From Nemopilema nomurai (Eukaryota; Cnidaria; Scyphozoa; Rhizostomeae; Rhizostomatidae), in the NCBI GenBank assembly GCA_003864495.1, contig ML133420.1:2877852-2941851 (forward strand): DNA of 64,000 nucleotides, in the 5' to 3' direction. Below the pieces are notes generated by a model. That model was not told the origin of the DNA, made no database searches, and saw only the letters and a program-made list of their open reading frames with translations. Positions 52,101-63,401 of this stretch are shown here, piece by piece; positions within the stretch are counted from its first letter, which is position 1; every line of letters starts with the position of its first letter. The position numbers were made by a program, and so were the translations under genes.

Positions 52101-53679
52101 AGAACTTTCTGTATGGAAATTAGATATAGATTCATGGAATGGTAGGTAGATCACATCTATGATGTGAAGAGGAAGGTAGATAAATACTATAGAATAATAT
52201 ATAGACCATAAGTATATTGTTAGCTTTGATCATTGTAGTATTAACAAGCTTGTCCAGAGTGGATATAGACTTTGATTTATTTTCAACATTGTCTCAAAAC
52301 GGTCCGGCTCCCTTTTCTTTGTTGAACAGAGATAAAAGTTGCTCTATCTCAAATTCATTCATCATATTTTACAGGCCATTTTCTCTGCTTATTTTAACAA
52401 GCCCGCTACTTCACCTGTCTGCTTTTCATCGATAAATCGCCTCTGCGAATTAAAAGGTTTTGCTTCTTTTTGGTCTTTCACAGCGATATCCCTTACTAAC
52501 TCCGATTCTTCCTTTTCGAGAAGTGTTCAGCATTCATGGAAATCCATTAAACGGGCTCTTTCGATGTTGCAAATCCCATCCTACGTTGCATTCTCAAACT
52601 TGTCCAAATTTTGTTTGCAGCTTTTCTTTTGTCCAAAGAACATGTTGTATCGCTGGCCTGAATGCTTTTTTTCTTGAGCTTTCTCAGCTAGTGGCGAACA
52701 CAGATAATGTTTCGTCGAGATCATAAAGTGTGAAACTGCTGCTATGGAACGTATCACGTGATGAAATTGTAAAACGTGAGGTCTTTGCCCAGAGCTGCAC
52801 AATATTCCCAGCGAATTAGTGAAGAGTCTCAAAGCGCATGCTCGTAAAACGTAAAAGCCAATGTCATGTTAACTGATCTTTGAGAACCACTAAAGGGCAG
52901 TCAACTCTCAGTTTCATATCTGCTCTAATCACACAATATATCGTGCACTTTATTGATTGTTTTCACAGAAATGGAAGACTGATGAAGGCACTAAAATTTG
53001 AGACAATTTTTTCACATGTATTGGCATGGGTAGTATTAGCTTTGGAAAGACAAAAGCCTCAATTCAAGATCAAAGATGACGTCATTTACAAGTGGTTACT
53101 CGTAACGAGCGGAAACCTGAGTCAAACACGGTTTAAAATACGGTTAAGTTGTTCGTACACAGATATTTTCAGAGCCCCGTATTAACTATTAGAACACTAA
53201 CATTGAAGCGGCAAAGGCCAATCTATTCTCCTTTTGCAAAGAACTGCAAATGACAGTTTATTCGAATCTAACCATAATACTAGTGTTGTATTATCATCAA
53301 CATTCATTGAACATTTTCCAGTAGGCAGCTAAAATTAGTATATATAATAGCTATCATGGAGGCAATCTGTAATGGCGGCAAAGGAGTTGGTGCAATTATT
53401 TACAGAAAGAAGGAAGCGATTTCAAAATGCTTAGAGAATAGCAACTCTCCTCACAAATATCCCTGAACAAAAGTAGATAGTGCGTCGACATGTCCTCGAA
53501 TCCTAATCAAAACAGCGTTAAAAACTTATTTAAAACTAGTAGCAATTAGTGGTAGACTTTTAAAATTACAGAAATTAAAGATCAGGTATTATAGAAAAGA
53601 ACTTAAAGTAATGATAGCTATAAACTATTATGATGTGTGTTTCATGCTTCCCAAACTTGCTGCTACCTTGACGATAACA
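49137..53679. other. Intergenic, mostly featureless
   Basis: Between the upstream P450 start and the CUB-gene stop, so it includes the P450 promoter and the CUB 3' UTR. One 299-bp transposon lies at 51309-51607. A cluster of overlapping open frames near 52217-52832 has no recognisable motif in any frame. Confidence 0.5.
51309..51607 (+). mobile_element. Non-autonomous DNA transposon, short form, 12-bp TSD
   Basis: Flanked by a 12-bp direct repeat TAATTCAGGATT at 51297-51308 and 51608-51619. Subterminal inverted repeats CAATGGCTAGAAAA.GCGGAACTAG and its complement lie at the two ends. The left end carries about 27 extra bases (TGAACAAGTGCTTTGTGGTA...) with no counterpart on the right. There is no coding capacity. 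It matches one arm of the palindromic element at 62663-63389. Confidence 0.8.
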
Positions 53680-56600
53680 TTAATATTGCGGCGGGTAGCC
53701 AGGGTGTGGACCTGGAGGCGGTATGTTATTGTTCGGCACCATTCCGGGTGCATACTGCGGAGGCGCCATTGGGTAGGCATTGGGCGCCATGCTTGCCGCT
53801 GGATAAGATGACTGGTCTCCATGGTGACTCACAACTGGCTTAGTTTCGCTGACCATTATATTAGAGGTGACAACGGTGTTGCCTTGATGCCCGTTTGACT
53901 GCACAGCAACCGTTCCAGGTCTTTTGGAATGGGAAAGTCGATAACACACATAAACTGCCCCGGCAATGGCAGCAACAGCAACAATGCTACCAATGACAGC
54001 TCCAATGACGACACCTGATGCAGAAGAAGATGAGGGCTTTGTTGCTTCTCCTGAAACGTGGGAATGTACGTCAACTAACGCTCCTACACGTTGCTAAAAA
54101 GATTTATAATGTTAAACATCACCACAACAGTTACACTTGATGTCTATCACGTGACATATCACGTACCCTGTAACACGTGCATCGAGAACGTAAAGGAACT
54201 GAGACATTGAGTTAGCTGGAGGAGATGAGATGTTCCTAGGCCATGATGGAAGAGAAGAGAATCAGCACTTGCATTGTGCATAGAGTATACTTTTATAGCA
54301 ACCACCTATATGAAACGCAGGCAAATTGTGCCGAGAACTCGATTTAAAATCAGCCTCTCTCTGATTAAGGTTGTCTCTCTTGGGTTCTACACTGCTAGTG
54401 GTGTACAAAACATTCACTGACAGTGGCCAATCCCAACTTAAAGAATGCCATGAACTAAAGCAAGTCAAAGCAAGATTAAAATCGAAAACAAACTTACGGT
54501 AGGCCATGTATCCCACCATAACACCTCGTTTTCCAGACGAGAAACGTGGCCTATTCATGTACAAGTACAGGTAGTTTTTCCTCGACGTGTATACCTTGGG
54601 GGATCTAGTACCACAGAGTTTCCCGCTTACAGAAGTTGCATACACCGAGATATATGAAGACAAAGAGTAGAACGACGATGATTCTGAAAACGGTAACAAG
54701 ACAAAGTCAAAACATTGAAACTAATTTGACAATAATGTTATTATAATCTTCAAGCCGATTGCTTACTTGGGTAGCATTTCGACCAACTTTCCTATCTTCC
54801 TCTGTTCTTACGGTAGAAAAAATGTATATGAATAATAACCCTCCTGTGAAAGTTGAGCCAAGAATAGCAAACGGTTCTTCCAAAGTTTTTATCTTTCATC
54901 GAATCTATGAAAAGGAACAAATCCAAAACGATAACTGAACGATGTATTACTTTACCTAGAGATACCCTTACTTTAAAATCAACTTAGAAATTATTTTTAT
55001 CAGTACTATGAGATTGGCAAAGCAAAATGCAGCCGAATTTTTACCTTTTACTTCAAAGAAGGAATCCGTCGAGTAGCAATAGTAGGATGAGATTCGGTAC
55101 AAAGAAACATCCATGACAGCGACTCTTACTACTTTGCTGCCAGAGTAGTACGATTTCCAACAAGGACTGCTGGTTGTATAGTAGCTGTTTGGCCAACCAG
55201 AAGAGTAGAAGGTCGCTGCGTCCGAAAGGTCGCTGTAACTATTGTAAATAACGCGGTTTATCATCTTTTACTATTTCATGAAACTGCCCTTGCTTTATGT
55301 AACTCGATTGAACTCGGATCTTTCTATATCTCTCTATTCAATCTAGTATTGAATATTCTATTATGTACATTTGTATTCAAACACAAGAAAAACGTTGATA
55401 GTCTAAGCATTTATAATATAGATAATTTAATCGTATTTGAAAATTTGTAGTACCTCGGTGGAGTACCTCTTATTTAACCTGGACGACTGAACATGTACAT
55501 ACCATTTACATTGCCATCATCCACCTCTTTCAAAGTGGGGACAATCAGGACCTTACACTCCTCAATGCGTCACGCGCATGCGTCAATAGAGGAGGTGCAA
55601 TTTGACTTTCATTTGCTTGCAACTGATTGCGGGCATCTTTTTTCCCAAATGCCTTAAAAAAAGTAGTAGGTATGAAAACTTAGATACTCACGGGCATGTT
55701 CTGGTGGCGGCACCTCCCATTGGGTAGATTAACTTGCTTTTTAGCCGGTATGTTAATGAAAAGCCGGACCGTGTAATGGAGCTGTCGGACTTGAAAGTGA
55801 TCTTGGCGTGTCCATCATGCGCATACATGCTAAATGGTTTGGAGTCGACCATGTTGTCAGAACAGTACTTTCCAATGCTTTCATATGAACTAAAATACAT
55901 ATGAGAATGGTTAAAAAAAAGTAAACAAGTACTTTGCGGTGCAAAACTTCACAATTGCTAGAAAAGGCGGAACCAGGTTGTGCATACTAAAAGTACTTTT
56001 TTTCATCCGACACTCCTCAAGTTTCAAAGGAAAGTCCCAAATAAGTTGCTCTCAACAAGTTAATGGTTGTTTACTTGTTCCAAAGGAAAAATTTTTCAAT
56101 TATCTAAGAGCAGAAATAGTACATGACCTTAAATCTATCTTCTAAGGCCCCGTTTACACGGGAACGGATCCGCATAGATCCGTACCCAAACTGGCTACGA
56201 CAGGCCTTGCGTTTACACGGGCACGGTAGGATCTGTACCTTTTCTTGAAGAGATCCGTACCTTTTTGGGTTGTACGATTAGAGAGCGAATCCATTTGGAT
56301 CCGTTACTTCATCGGCGCCGTGTAAACGGGTGGATACGGATCCGCAAAGGCACGGCAGTGAAACGAGACCACCAAATTGAAAATTAACAATCACCTTGTC
56401 ATTGCGCATGCTTTAAAAGAGAGATTCGCTTTTGGTCCGTTCCCTTGTAAACACTTTATAGTTTAAGATCCGATCTCGCGTGAACGCTTGTGTATCGTAC
56501 CTAAAAGGTCCGAATCTTTTTGATCCGTTCCCTTTTCTCTCTTGTAAACGGGGCCTAAATGTTAATTTTTTCTACATTTTCTGGGTTTTGAACATTAACA

Positions 56601-58167
56601 AGCTATTCAATATTGTAAAACTCAGCGAGGTCTGACCGTTTGATTAACCATGAGAAAATAAAACTGCATCCTTGAGTCAGATGATTAAATATTTAAATTA
56701 TCAGCTGGCTCTTTATTGAATAGGAGCTACATAAGTGTGAAATTAATGATTATTCGAAAAAACAGTGGGTGCTGATGTTTACACTATATCAATAGAAGCA
56801 ATGCCAAGGCCTCGCGCCTGATTTTAGCAGAATTTCATGCCATGTCATACACTCCCCCCTCGGCCTTGATAATTCCTACGGTGCTTGAAAAAGAAATAAC
56901 CGCTCAAAATAAGGATTTCTTTAAACCTTTTGTTCAGTTGACACGTAAAGAACCAATGGCTATAGAATACTCCTCCCACTTGGCCAATAGGCCGCATGTT
57001 AACAATTCAGATTACACTGTCAGTGTGGGTCTGGGTATCCTTAGTAATATAACAAGAGAATCAAGATTATCGTCATTAAGGTTTTGACTATGTCACACGC
57101 CTTTTTGATACCAGGACACCGTCTGACAAAATCATCTACTAGAGTGGAGCACAACGGCTTTTAATGTCTTGCGCACTTGACACAAGTCGTAATTCATAAC
57201 ACAGCAAAACGGCTTTCTGCAAAAGAAGCTCTAATTTCTTGTGACGGACAATCGATGTAGACTCCATGGGAATGTCATGCCCATTCATGGAATTATCTGT
57301 AGAAAGTTTCTATGAACAGGCCTGCCGCTTGGTAAGGTCGAAATTCAACATTAAGACTCTGGGTGAATGAGAAATTCCCAAGACCATGTTATAAGCAAAT
57401 TTGAAACTCAAAGTACTGTTGCTAAGGCAGTTTGTTTATGTACATTGTAATTATCGATGACAAAGAGTAAATGGCTTGAATTACGGGTAGACGTTAAGTT
57501 GGTGTAGAAGAAAATTAATCACCACAAAGCCAGCAGATTTGACGTTTATTTCATCGCCTTTCTCCCTCGACTGGAAACACCACGCTAGGAGAACATCCAT
57601 AGCTCATAAGCGGAGCTTGCTTCGGATATTTGGAACCATATATTTAAACTTTGCTCTAACTTCAGGGCTCATTTGTCTATTTTTGATGAAATGGCTGCTC
57701 GGGGCCAGGGCAAAGTTAACTTAATGAATTGAGAGATTTTGACTTTTAGTCACTTAAGAACCGGCAAGTATTCTGTCTCTTTCCATCGAACGCTCTACGG
57801 TCCCATATACAGGAAACAGCAAATAGTAGAAATTGAATACAAATTGCAACGGGATAGGTTGGGATCATATAAAATTACACGGAGAGTATGCTTACCTTGT
57901 GAGGAAAACTTCCACGTAATCTTTGCAATTTGGCAAGTCTCCCTCGACGTTAAATGACATCCACTTTATTTCCAGGTAGTAGTTGGACGATGAGTAATAT
58001 CCATTAGGCCGGATTGAGATGGTGCAGTATTCGTTATTGGAGTAGTATATATTTGAGATTGTTTGAAGAGAGGTTGTTGCATATTTCGTTGTACTTGAAC
58101 AAGCACCATCTGTAGATCGATATAGAACGAAAGAAAGTAAGCAAAGCAAAGGGAATTTGTGCTTCAT
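53680..58167 (-). CDS. Type I membrane protein with two CUB domains
   Basis: A probable cell-surface receptor or adhesion protein. Exons in coding order: 58167-57896, 55889-55692, 55238-55045, 54683-54498, 54050-53680. 1221 nt, 406 residues, phases agree. Residues 1-21 are a signal peptide (MKHKFPLLCLLSFVLY). CUB1 spans about 23-155 and CUB2 about 157-283, each with four cysteines: ACSST, EYCTI, PNCKD, KYCSD, then RTCPY, SPCWK, YYCYS, KLCGT. Each CUB domain is split by one intron. Residues 296-321 form a Gly/Ala/Val-rich membrane span (GVVIGAVIGSIVAVAAIAGA), followed by SHSKR. The 85-residue tail is rich in Pro, Tyr and Ala and has PPQY twice, the second at the very C-terminus; PPxY binds WW domains in known proteins. 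The ligand is unknown and I cannot name an orthologue. Confidence 0.88.
55924..56021 (+). mobile_element. Fragment of the foldback transposon family
   Basis: AACAAGTACTTTGCGGTGCA, then CACAATTGCTAGAAAAGGCG, AGTACTTTTTTTCATCCGAC and ACTCCTC follow the outer end and left arm of the 62663-63389 element read from its AACAAGTG end. The remainder is missing. It lies in intron 1 of the CUB gene. Confidence 0.65.
56146..56555. mobile_element. PIF/Harbinger-type MITE, TAA duplication
   Basis: The ends are inverted: GGCCCCGTTTACA at the left and TGTAAACGGGGCC at the right. The element is flanked by TAA at 56143-56145 and 56556-56558. A 3-bp TWA duplication is the mark of PIF/Harbinger elements. The 410-bp interior has no open frame and is rich in GGATCCG and short copies of the end motif (GTTTACACGGG). 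It lies in intron 1 of the CUB gene. Confidence 0.75.
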
Positions 58168-58547
58168 TTTCAGAAATCCAGATCAACTCTCCACTCGTGA
58201 CTGAAAGCAATCGTCTTTTTTCTTTCCAACATCTATTGTGGTAGTCCTAAACTGAACAACTGTTGCTATGTTGCAGTGACGAAACCAACAAAACCTAGCA
58301 TGCCCCCCCGGTGCATCCTTGATAGCACACAAATACAAACACAAATAAGGGCTATTGTGGATAAGTTGGCAAGGCAGAAGTCTATGTTGTTTACAATAAG
58401 GTATCAATTTACCCAAGTATCCAATTTCATGAACCAAAAACGGCAAAACATAACGGTGTTTTAGGCCTCATTGCAGAGGCAGTATTAGAAGCAGCTATGT
58501 AAGTGTTATATGCAAAAATTTAAGTTCAAATCCAAGAAACAATACAA

Positions 58548-58714
58548 AACCTTTAATGAAAAGTCAATTTCTCCTCCGTAGTAGACTCGCCGCTCCTTGT
58601 GCGTAGCCTCCTTCAATTGCTCTGCCTGGGATTTGTTTTCAAACCTTGCATTGCTTCACTGTTGGCAGTAGCGGCTCCATTGGAGGACATCCCCCATTTC
58701 TTGCCAGGATCCAT
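58548..58714 (-). pseudogene. Possible frame-shifted coding relic, unidentified
   Basis: From an ATG at 58714, 33 codons read MDPGKKWGMSSNG...SEAMQ and then stop. From about 58649 the next frame stays open with a protein-like segment (RFENKSQAEQLKEATHKERR, then VYYGGEIDFSL). Together they look like one short hydrophilic protein broken by a frameshift, or two pieces of an unrecognised exon. I cannot name the family. It may be chance. Confidence 0.3.
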
Positions 58715-60503
58715 TTCCTTTTTACTTGGAACATTATGCTTTAGAAACTGTCACTTTACTTAAGGCAAAATTAGTTGATTAAGAAATTATTGAATATTTT
58801 GATATTTCTTTCAAGTTATCGTCTGTAACGGAATACATGATTGCTTATTTCTGATTGAAATACAAACAGATGCATCTGCCATAACTTCCTATGGATCTCA
58901 ATAACGAACTTTGTTTAAAAGTAACAACGACTGGAATTCCAATGGCACTTCTATACAAGTGCTGATTTGCTGTATTACGCTCTGTCTTAATACGTGACCC
59001 AAATCAACTGTCGCTGCTGTGCCTTTCGCAAACTACCTGCTGATCGAAATTGTTCAAATATGATAAGAAATCTTAATAAACTGCTTTCTTTCTCCAATAA
59101 TATTTGCATAATCGGGAGCTATTTGTTCTTCCGTAATATCTTGCTCTTGCCAAAAGCAATCTCTAGAACTGGTTCTATCAGAATAAGAAATGTGGAAGAG
59201 AAGCGGCGCAAAGGTAGAGAAACTCATGTATATGCTAATAATTTAACTATAATTCTGTAATCCTTGTTCTTCGCAAGGCTGTTATTCTGATTCATTTATC
59301 GTTAGTTGGAGACTGTGAGCGTTTTCGAACGGTGATGGAAGAAATATACAGTTCTCTACGATTGCTTTTGTAGCAGTGCTAGTTTTGATTACGTTTAGTT
59401 TGTTATTTGTTACCATAGCAATTTATCACCTTTTGTACATTTGATTGTTTGTAATTCCTTTTGTTGTTTAATTGCACATTTTAATTCAGTAATCATTTCT
59501 CTAGGGATATTTAGCATTATTGTTCAGTTTATTTAATTAGTCTTGGGGGTAATGTAGTTTGCATTCATCTTTGTTATGTAAATGCGTAGCCATACAGCAT
59601 TTCAATTAGTTTTTATTTATGCCATATTCTGGGCGTGTTATAGCTAGAATTAGAAGGAGATGTAGATGGGGGGGACTCGAGCGGGGCGAGTGAGACGTAT
59701 CATGAATTGGTAGCAGCGAAGAACACACAGAAGGCATGCACCGTTCTAGGGGCAAGATGCTTGAGAAAGTTCTTGTTGCCTATTTGTTTATTTTTAATCG
59801 TTTAGGACACAAATTTGAGATATGTATTTTGTTACACGCTTATAAAAGGTTACACCCATATCACGTCCGAATGCCGTTTGTCGAATGAAATGTAGCTGCC
59901 GGGAAAGATTTATATCAGAAGAAAAAGAAAGAACATTTTATTTCGGATGAACGTCTTTTTTTATTTGCTGACACTCATTCACAATATTATGAGTTTTACT
60001 CTACGAACGGTGAAAGAGATTTCACAAGAAATAAATACTTTGTTTATAAGAATCAAAGAAATAAGAATCAAAATATATTGAATCAAAATAAGAATCCAAA
60101 CTTGGTGTTTGGCCGCTGTTGCCACCATTAACTGCTGTCAAAGCAACAGTATTCTTAATTGATTTAATAAAGTCAGAAATGTCTTTGTAGAAAAACAAAA
60201 TTGATGTTGATGTTGCTGCTGTAAGGTGGATCGATGTGCTCTTTGTCTTATCTTGATTCATCTAATGAGCGGCAGTTTCCACGTAAAAGTCCAGACAAAA
60301 AACTGCAACTCAAGGCGACAAGGTCAGCTTAACAATCAAGAAAGTAAATGGAAAAGTAAAAATTATTAGAAGGGGCTTAAGGAGAAAATTACCCAAAGGG
60401 GAAAATTACAAAAGTGTGGTTCGCGGCTGATTCTAAAGGTTTCGAAAAAAGTCAGACTTTCGTCGGGTCGTTCAGTGTAGAAACCAGATGAACCATTTCT
60501 CCA

Positions 60504-60920
60504 GACTATAAAAAACAGCTAGAACTATTCAAGGTTGAGAAAAAATTTTGAAAAAAGTTATTAAGTGTAAACTGAAGGGCCGTTTTGCTCAAAATCGAGA
60601 TTTCACTAGTTTTCAAATGCCGTCGTGATATTAAACATATTCTTCTGATCTTGCAGACTACAAAAAACAGTTAAATCTACGCAGAAGCTTTAAAATAAAC
60701 TTTAAATAAAGTTTCTAGCTTGCGTATGGCGAAAGTTATTTAGTGCAAATTGAACGACTGTTTTACAGAAGTTATTTTATTAGGGATAAATTTTTTTATA
60801 GATTCTGAAACTATAAAAATAAGCTCAATCAATGCCATCCTAAATGATTTTGAAGAAAATTGAAGCGGTAAGTTGCTTCTATTGAAAATTATTGAATGTA
60901 AACTGTGCAGTAGTTTTCGT
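60504..60920. repeat. Degenerate tandem array, three copies of about 150-175 bp
   Basis: Two anchor motifs recur in order. ACTATAAAAAACAGCT-like sequence begins near 60504, 60655 and 60808. AAAGTTATTNAGTGTAAACTG-like sequence begins near 60554, 60731 and 60884. The sequence between them is diverged, so this is an old satellite-like or MITE-internal repeat. Confidence 0.6.
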
Positions 60921-61989
60921 GCGAATCGTCAAAACGAATCGTCAGGCCTATATTAATCAGTACAGCAGAAAAGATGTCTGCAATCTGTTTTTTAGATATA
61001 TTCGTAAATTTGAAACGTCTTGCAAACAGAACATCAAGAGCAAAATAGAAATGATTTTGGTGCCTAGGTTTGAAATCGTACATGCAAGTGCAGTTACACG
61101 AATGCTGGGAGGAATAACCTTCCAACATAAATCATTCACATCTCTGCATATTTTGCAGCTACACACTCAAACAGTTTCAACTCTTTTTGATGGCTTTTTC
61201 AAACGGTAGGTTGCGTTTTCGATTTATTTTGCTGATGCTCCTGACCTTGGTCACTTTGGTCACAATGTCAACATTAGGCACGGTGCCTTTATTGTGTCAG
61301 CTTGATCCAGTCTTTTTTAGGGATCGGTGCTTTAATCCTGTTGCAAGCCTCATTTTGATGTACTGGACTTCGACCTCAACTTTCTGTGTTTTGCTCGCTT
61401 GCGACATTGCGAACTGCATAATCCGGCAGGATGGAGATGCCAAATATTGATGGTCAACTTCAAATTGGTTTGCTGGTTTCCCTATTTCTAATCTTTGTCA
61501 CAGCATCTCTTTACTGGTAAGTGCATTGTGACTCCTCATATTGATATTATACTCTGCTTTTGGTAGCCTGCATTAGCCTGTCAACTTGCATTTAGGGTCG
61601 TGGGTTTTGCCTTTTTGACCCATCTTGATGCTCTGATTTCTCTGAAAAGAAAAGAAGACAAACAAGATGATTGCGGAAAGCTAACAACATAACGTGGAAT
61701 TGTATTCACTGATCCGGGGCTGCCAAGATAATAGCTAGGTTTCGCTTTCCCTGTTTACTGTGCTTGGAGCAGCCGTTGCTAGGTCAACCTTCATCAGTGT
61801 CTGTAGCTAAATTGCAAATGGTAGCTAAAATGTCATATTGCAGCTGCCCTGACAAGATTCTAGACTCAATGAAAGCATTTTCAAGATATGATGAATCTGA
61901 ATTTGAAGGGGAATCGACCTATTTTGAAATGGGTTTTGGGTAGTGGATTCACGCTGCCCTTTTCCTGCGTGGTAAAGAATAGCTATTTA

Positions 61990-62240
61990 CAGGGCCGTAA
62001 ATCCCGGGGGGACGGGGGGGACTGGACCCCCCCTTCCAAAAAAATTAGAGTAGTGATTTTGTGTTAGAATTTATATCATTTTCTTCCAAAGAAATAGTTT
62101 CCTTTGTACCTGGGCTAGCACTGCACTATAGCCACTTTGTTGAGCTCTAATAAACTATTGGTTATGTTAGCATATTGGTGTCGCTCCGTGTTTTTGGTTC
62201 GGCTGACACCCCAAATTGACAAGATAGATTTACGGCCCTG
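61990..62240. mobile_element. hAT-type MITE with perfect 8-bp TSD
   Basis: 251 bp between inverted ends CAGGGCCGTAAAT and ATTTACGGCCCTG. The flanks GCTATTTA at 61982-61989 and 62241-62248 are an exact 8-bp target duplication, as expected for hAT elements. There is no coding capacity. A run of G then C follows the left end. Confidence 0.85.
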
Positions 62241-62662
62241 GCTATTTAACTGCATTCCAGTGAACCGGAAGGTTAATGGGCGGATATTCGCTGCAACTGG
62301 TTGACATGGCACTCAAGCGTGTCGCTTTGCTACCATAAATATTAGGCCCTCCACAATCAGTGAAACGTTGTTAACAATAGCTTATTGTTTCAAAACAAAT
62401 CAATCGTTGTTTTCAAGCAACACCCATTATCAACATTCGCTCATTTGTGTACTGCACACTTTTCACATTTGCGTACTGCACAGTCTGTAAGAATATTGGG
62501 GCTCTGTAACCAGCTATGTACGTTGTGCCCTTATTTTGAGTAATTAAAAACGAAGTCTGGTTACAACATGCCTTTGTTTGTTTAACATGTATTTTGATGT
62601 CTTTATTCCATTTATTTGCTCATTGGACGCTTTCGCCATAGCTGTTTAATAATTCTTAAATA

Positions 62663-63389
62663 TCACAATTGCTAGAAAAAGCGGAACTATTTTTCGCATA
62701 CTTAAAAGTACTTTTTTCGTCCGACACTCCTCAGAGTATGCAAACGTCGGAAGATAACCAAAAACTGACCGAATAAATAGCCAGATGCGGATCGAAAACA
62801 CTAGAGGGTGATAAGCAGAACGCGTGATTGGTTGTAATTGACCAATCTGCGTTACTTAACACCTCACTTTAGAAGAGCCCAAGGGAAAAGACGAACTCTT
62901 TCTGTCTACAAAGAATGGGATTTTCCATTGAAATATAGACAGACTCCAAAACACCTAGGTGAAAGGACGACCTAGCTTGCCCAATTATATGAAAAACTGA
63001 TAAGCTAGGTAAGCTGATAAGCTGATAAGCTTCATATAATTGGGCAAGCTAGGTCGTCCTTTCACCTAGGTGTTTTGGAGTCTGTCTATATTTCAATGGA
63101 AAATCCCATTCTTTGTAGACAGAAAGAGTTCGTCTTTTCCCTTGGGCTCTTCTAAAGTGAGGTGTTAAGTAACGCAGATTGGTCAATTACAACCAATCAC
63201 GCGTTCTGCTTATCACCCTCTAGTGTTTTCGATCCGCATCTGGCTATTTATTCGGTCAGTTTTTGGTTATCTTCCGACGTTTGCATACTCTGAGGAGTGT
63301 CGGACGAAAAAAGTACTTTTAAGTATGCGAAAAATAGTTCCGCTTTTTCTAGCAATTGTGAAGTTTTGTACCACAAAGCACTTGTTCAC
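62663..63389. mobile_element. Palindromic (foldback) DNA transposon, 330-bp arms
   Basis: The arms 62664-62993 and 63031-63360 are reverse complements over 330 bp with no mismatch seen by eye. A 37-bp spacer of short AAGCTGATAAGC-type repeats separates them. The right side has a further 29 bases (...TACCACAAAGCACTTGTTCAC) absent from the left. AATTCTTAAATA occurs at 62651-62662 and 63390-63401, a 12-bp flanking duplication. There is no open frame of note, so it is non-autonomous. It belongs to the same family as 51309-51607. Confidence 0.88.
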
Positions 63390-63401
63390 AATTCTTAAAT
63401 A

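Larger units (their letters stand above)
58168..61989. other. Upstream of the CUB gene; no certain gene
   Basis: The promoter of the CUB gene should lie at the left edge. A possible relic coding segment is at 58548-58714 and a degenerate tandem array at 60504-60920. Other open frames up to about 105 codons lack motifs and splice-site support. Confidence 0.5.

Noticed and set aside
52217..52832. Cluster of overlapping frames on both strands near 52.5 kb
   Set aside because: No recognisable domain in any frame, and stops interrupt each reading. It may be a decayed insertion, but I cannot support a call.
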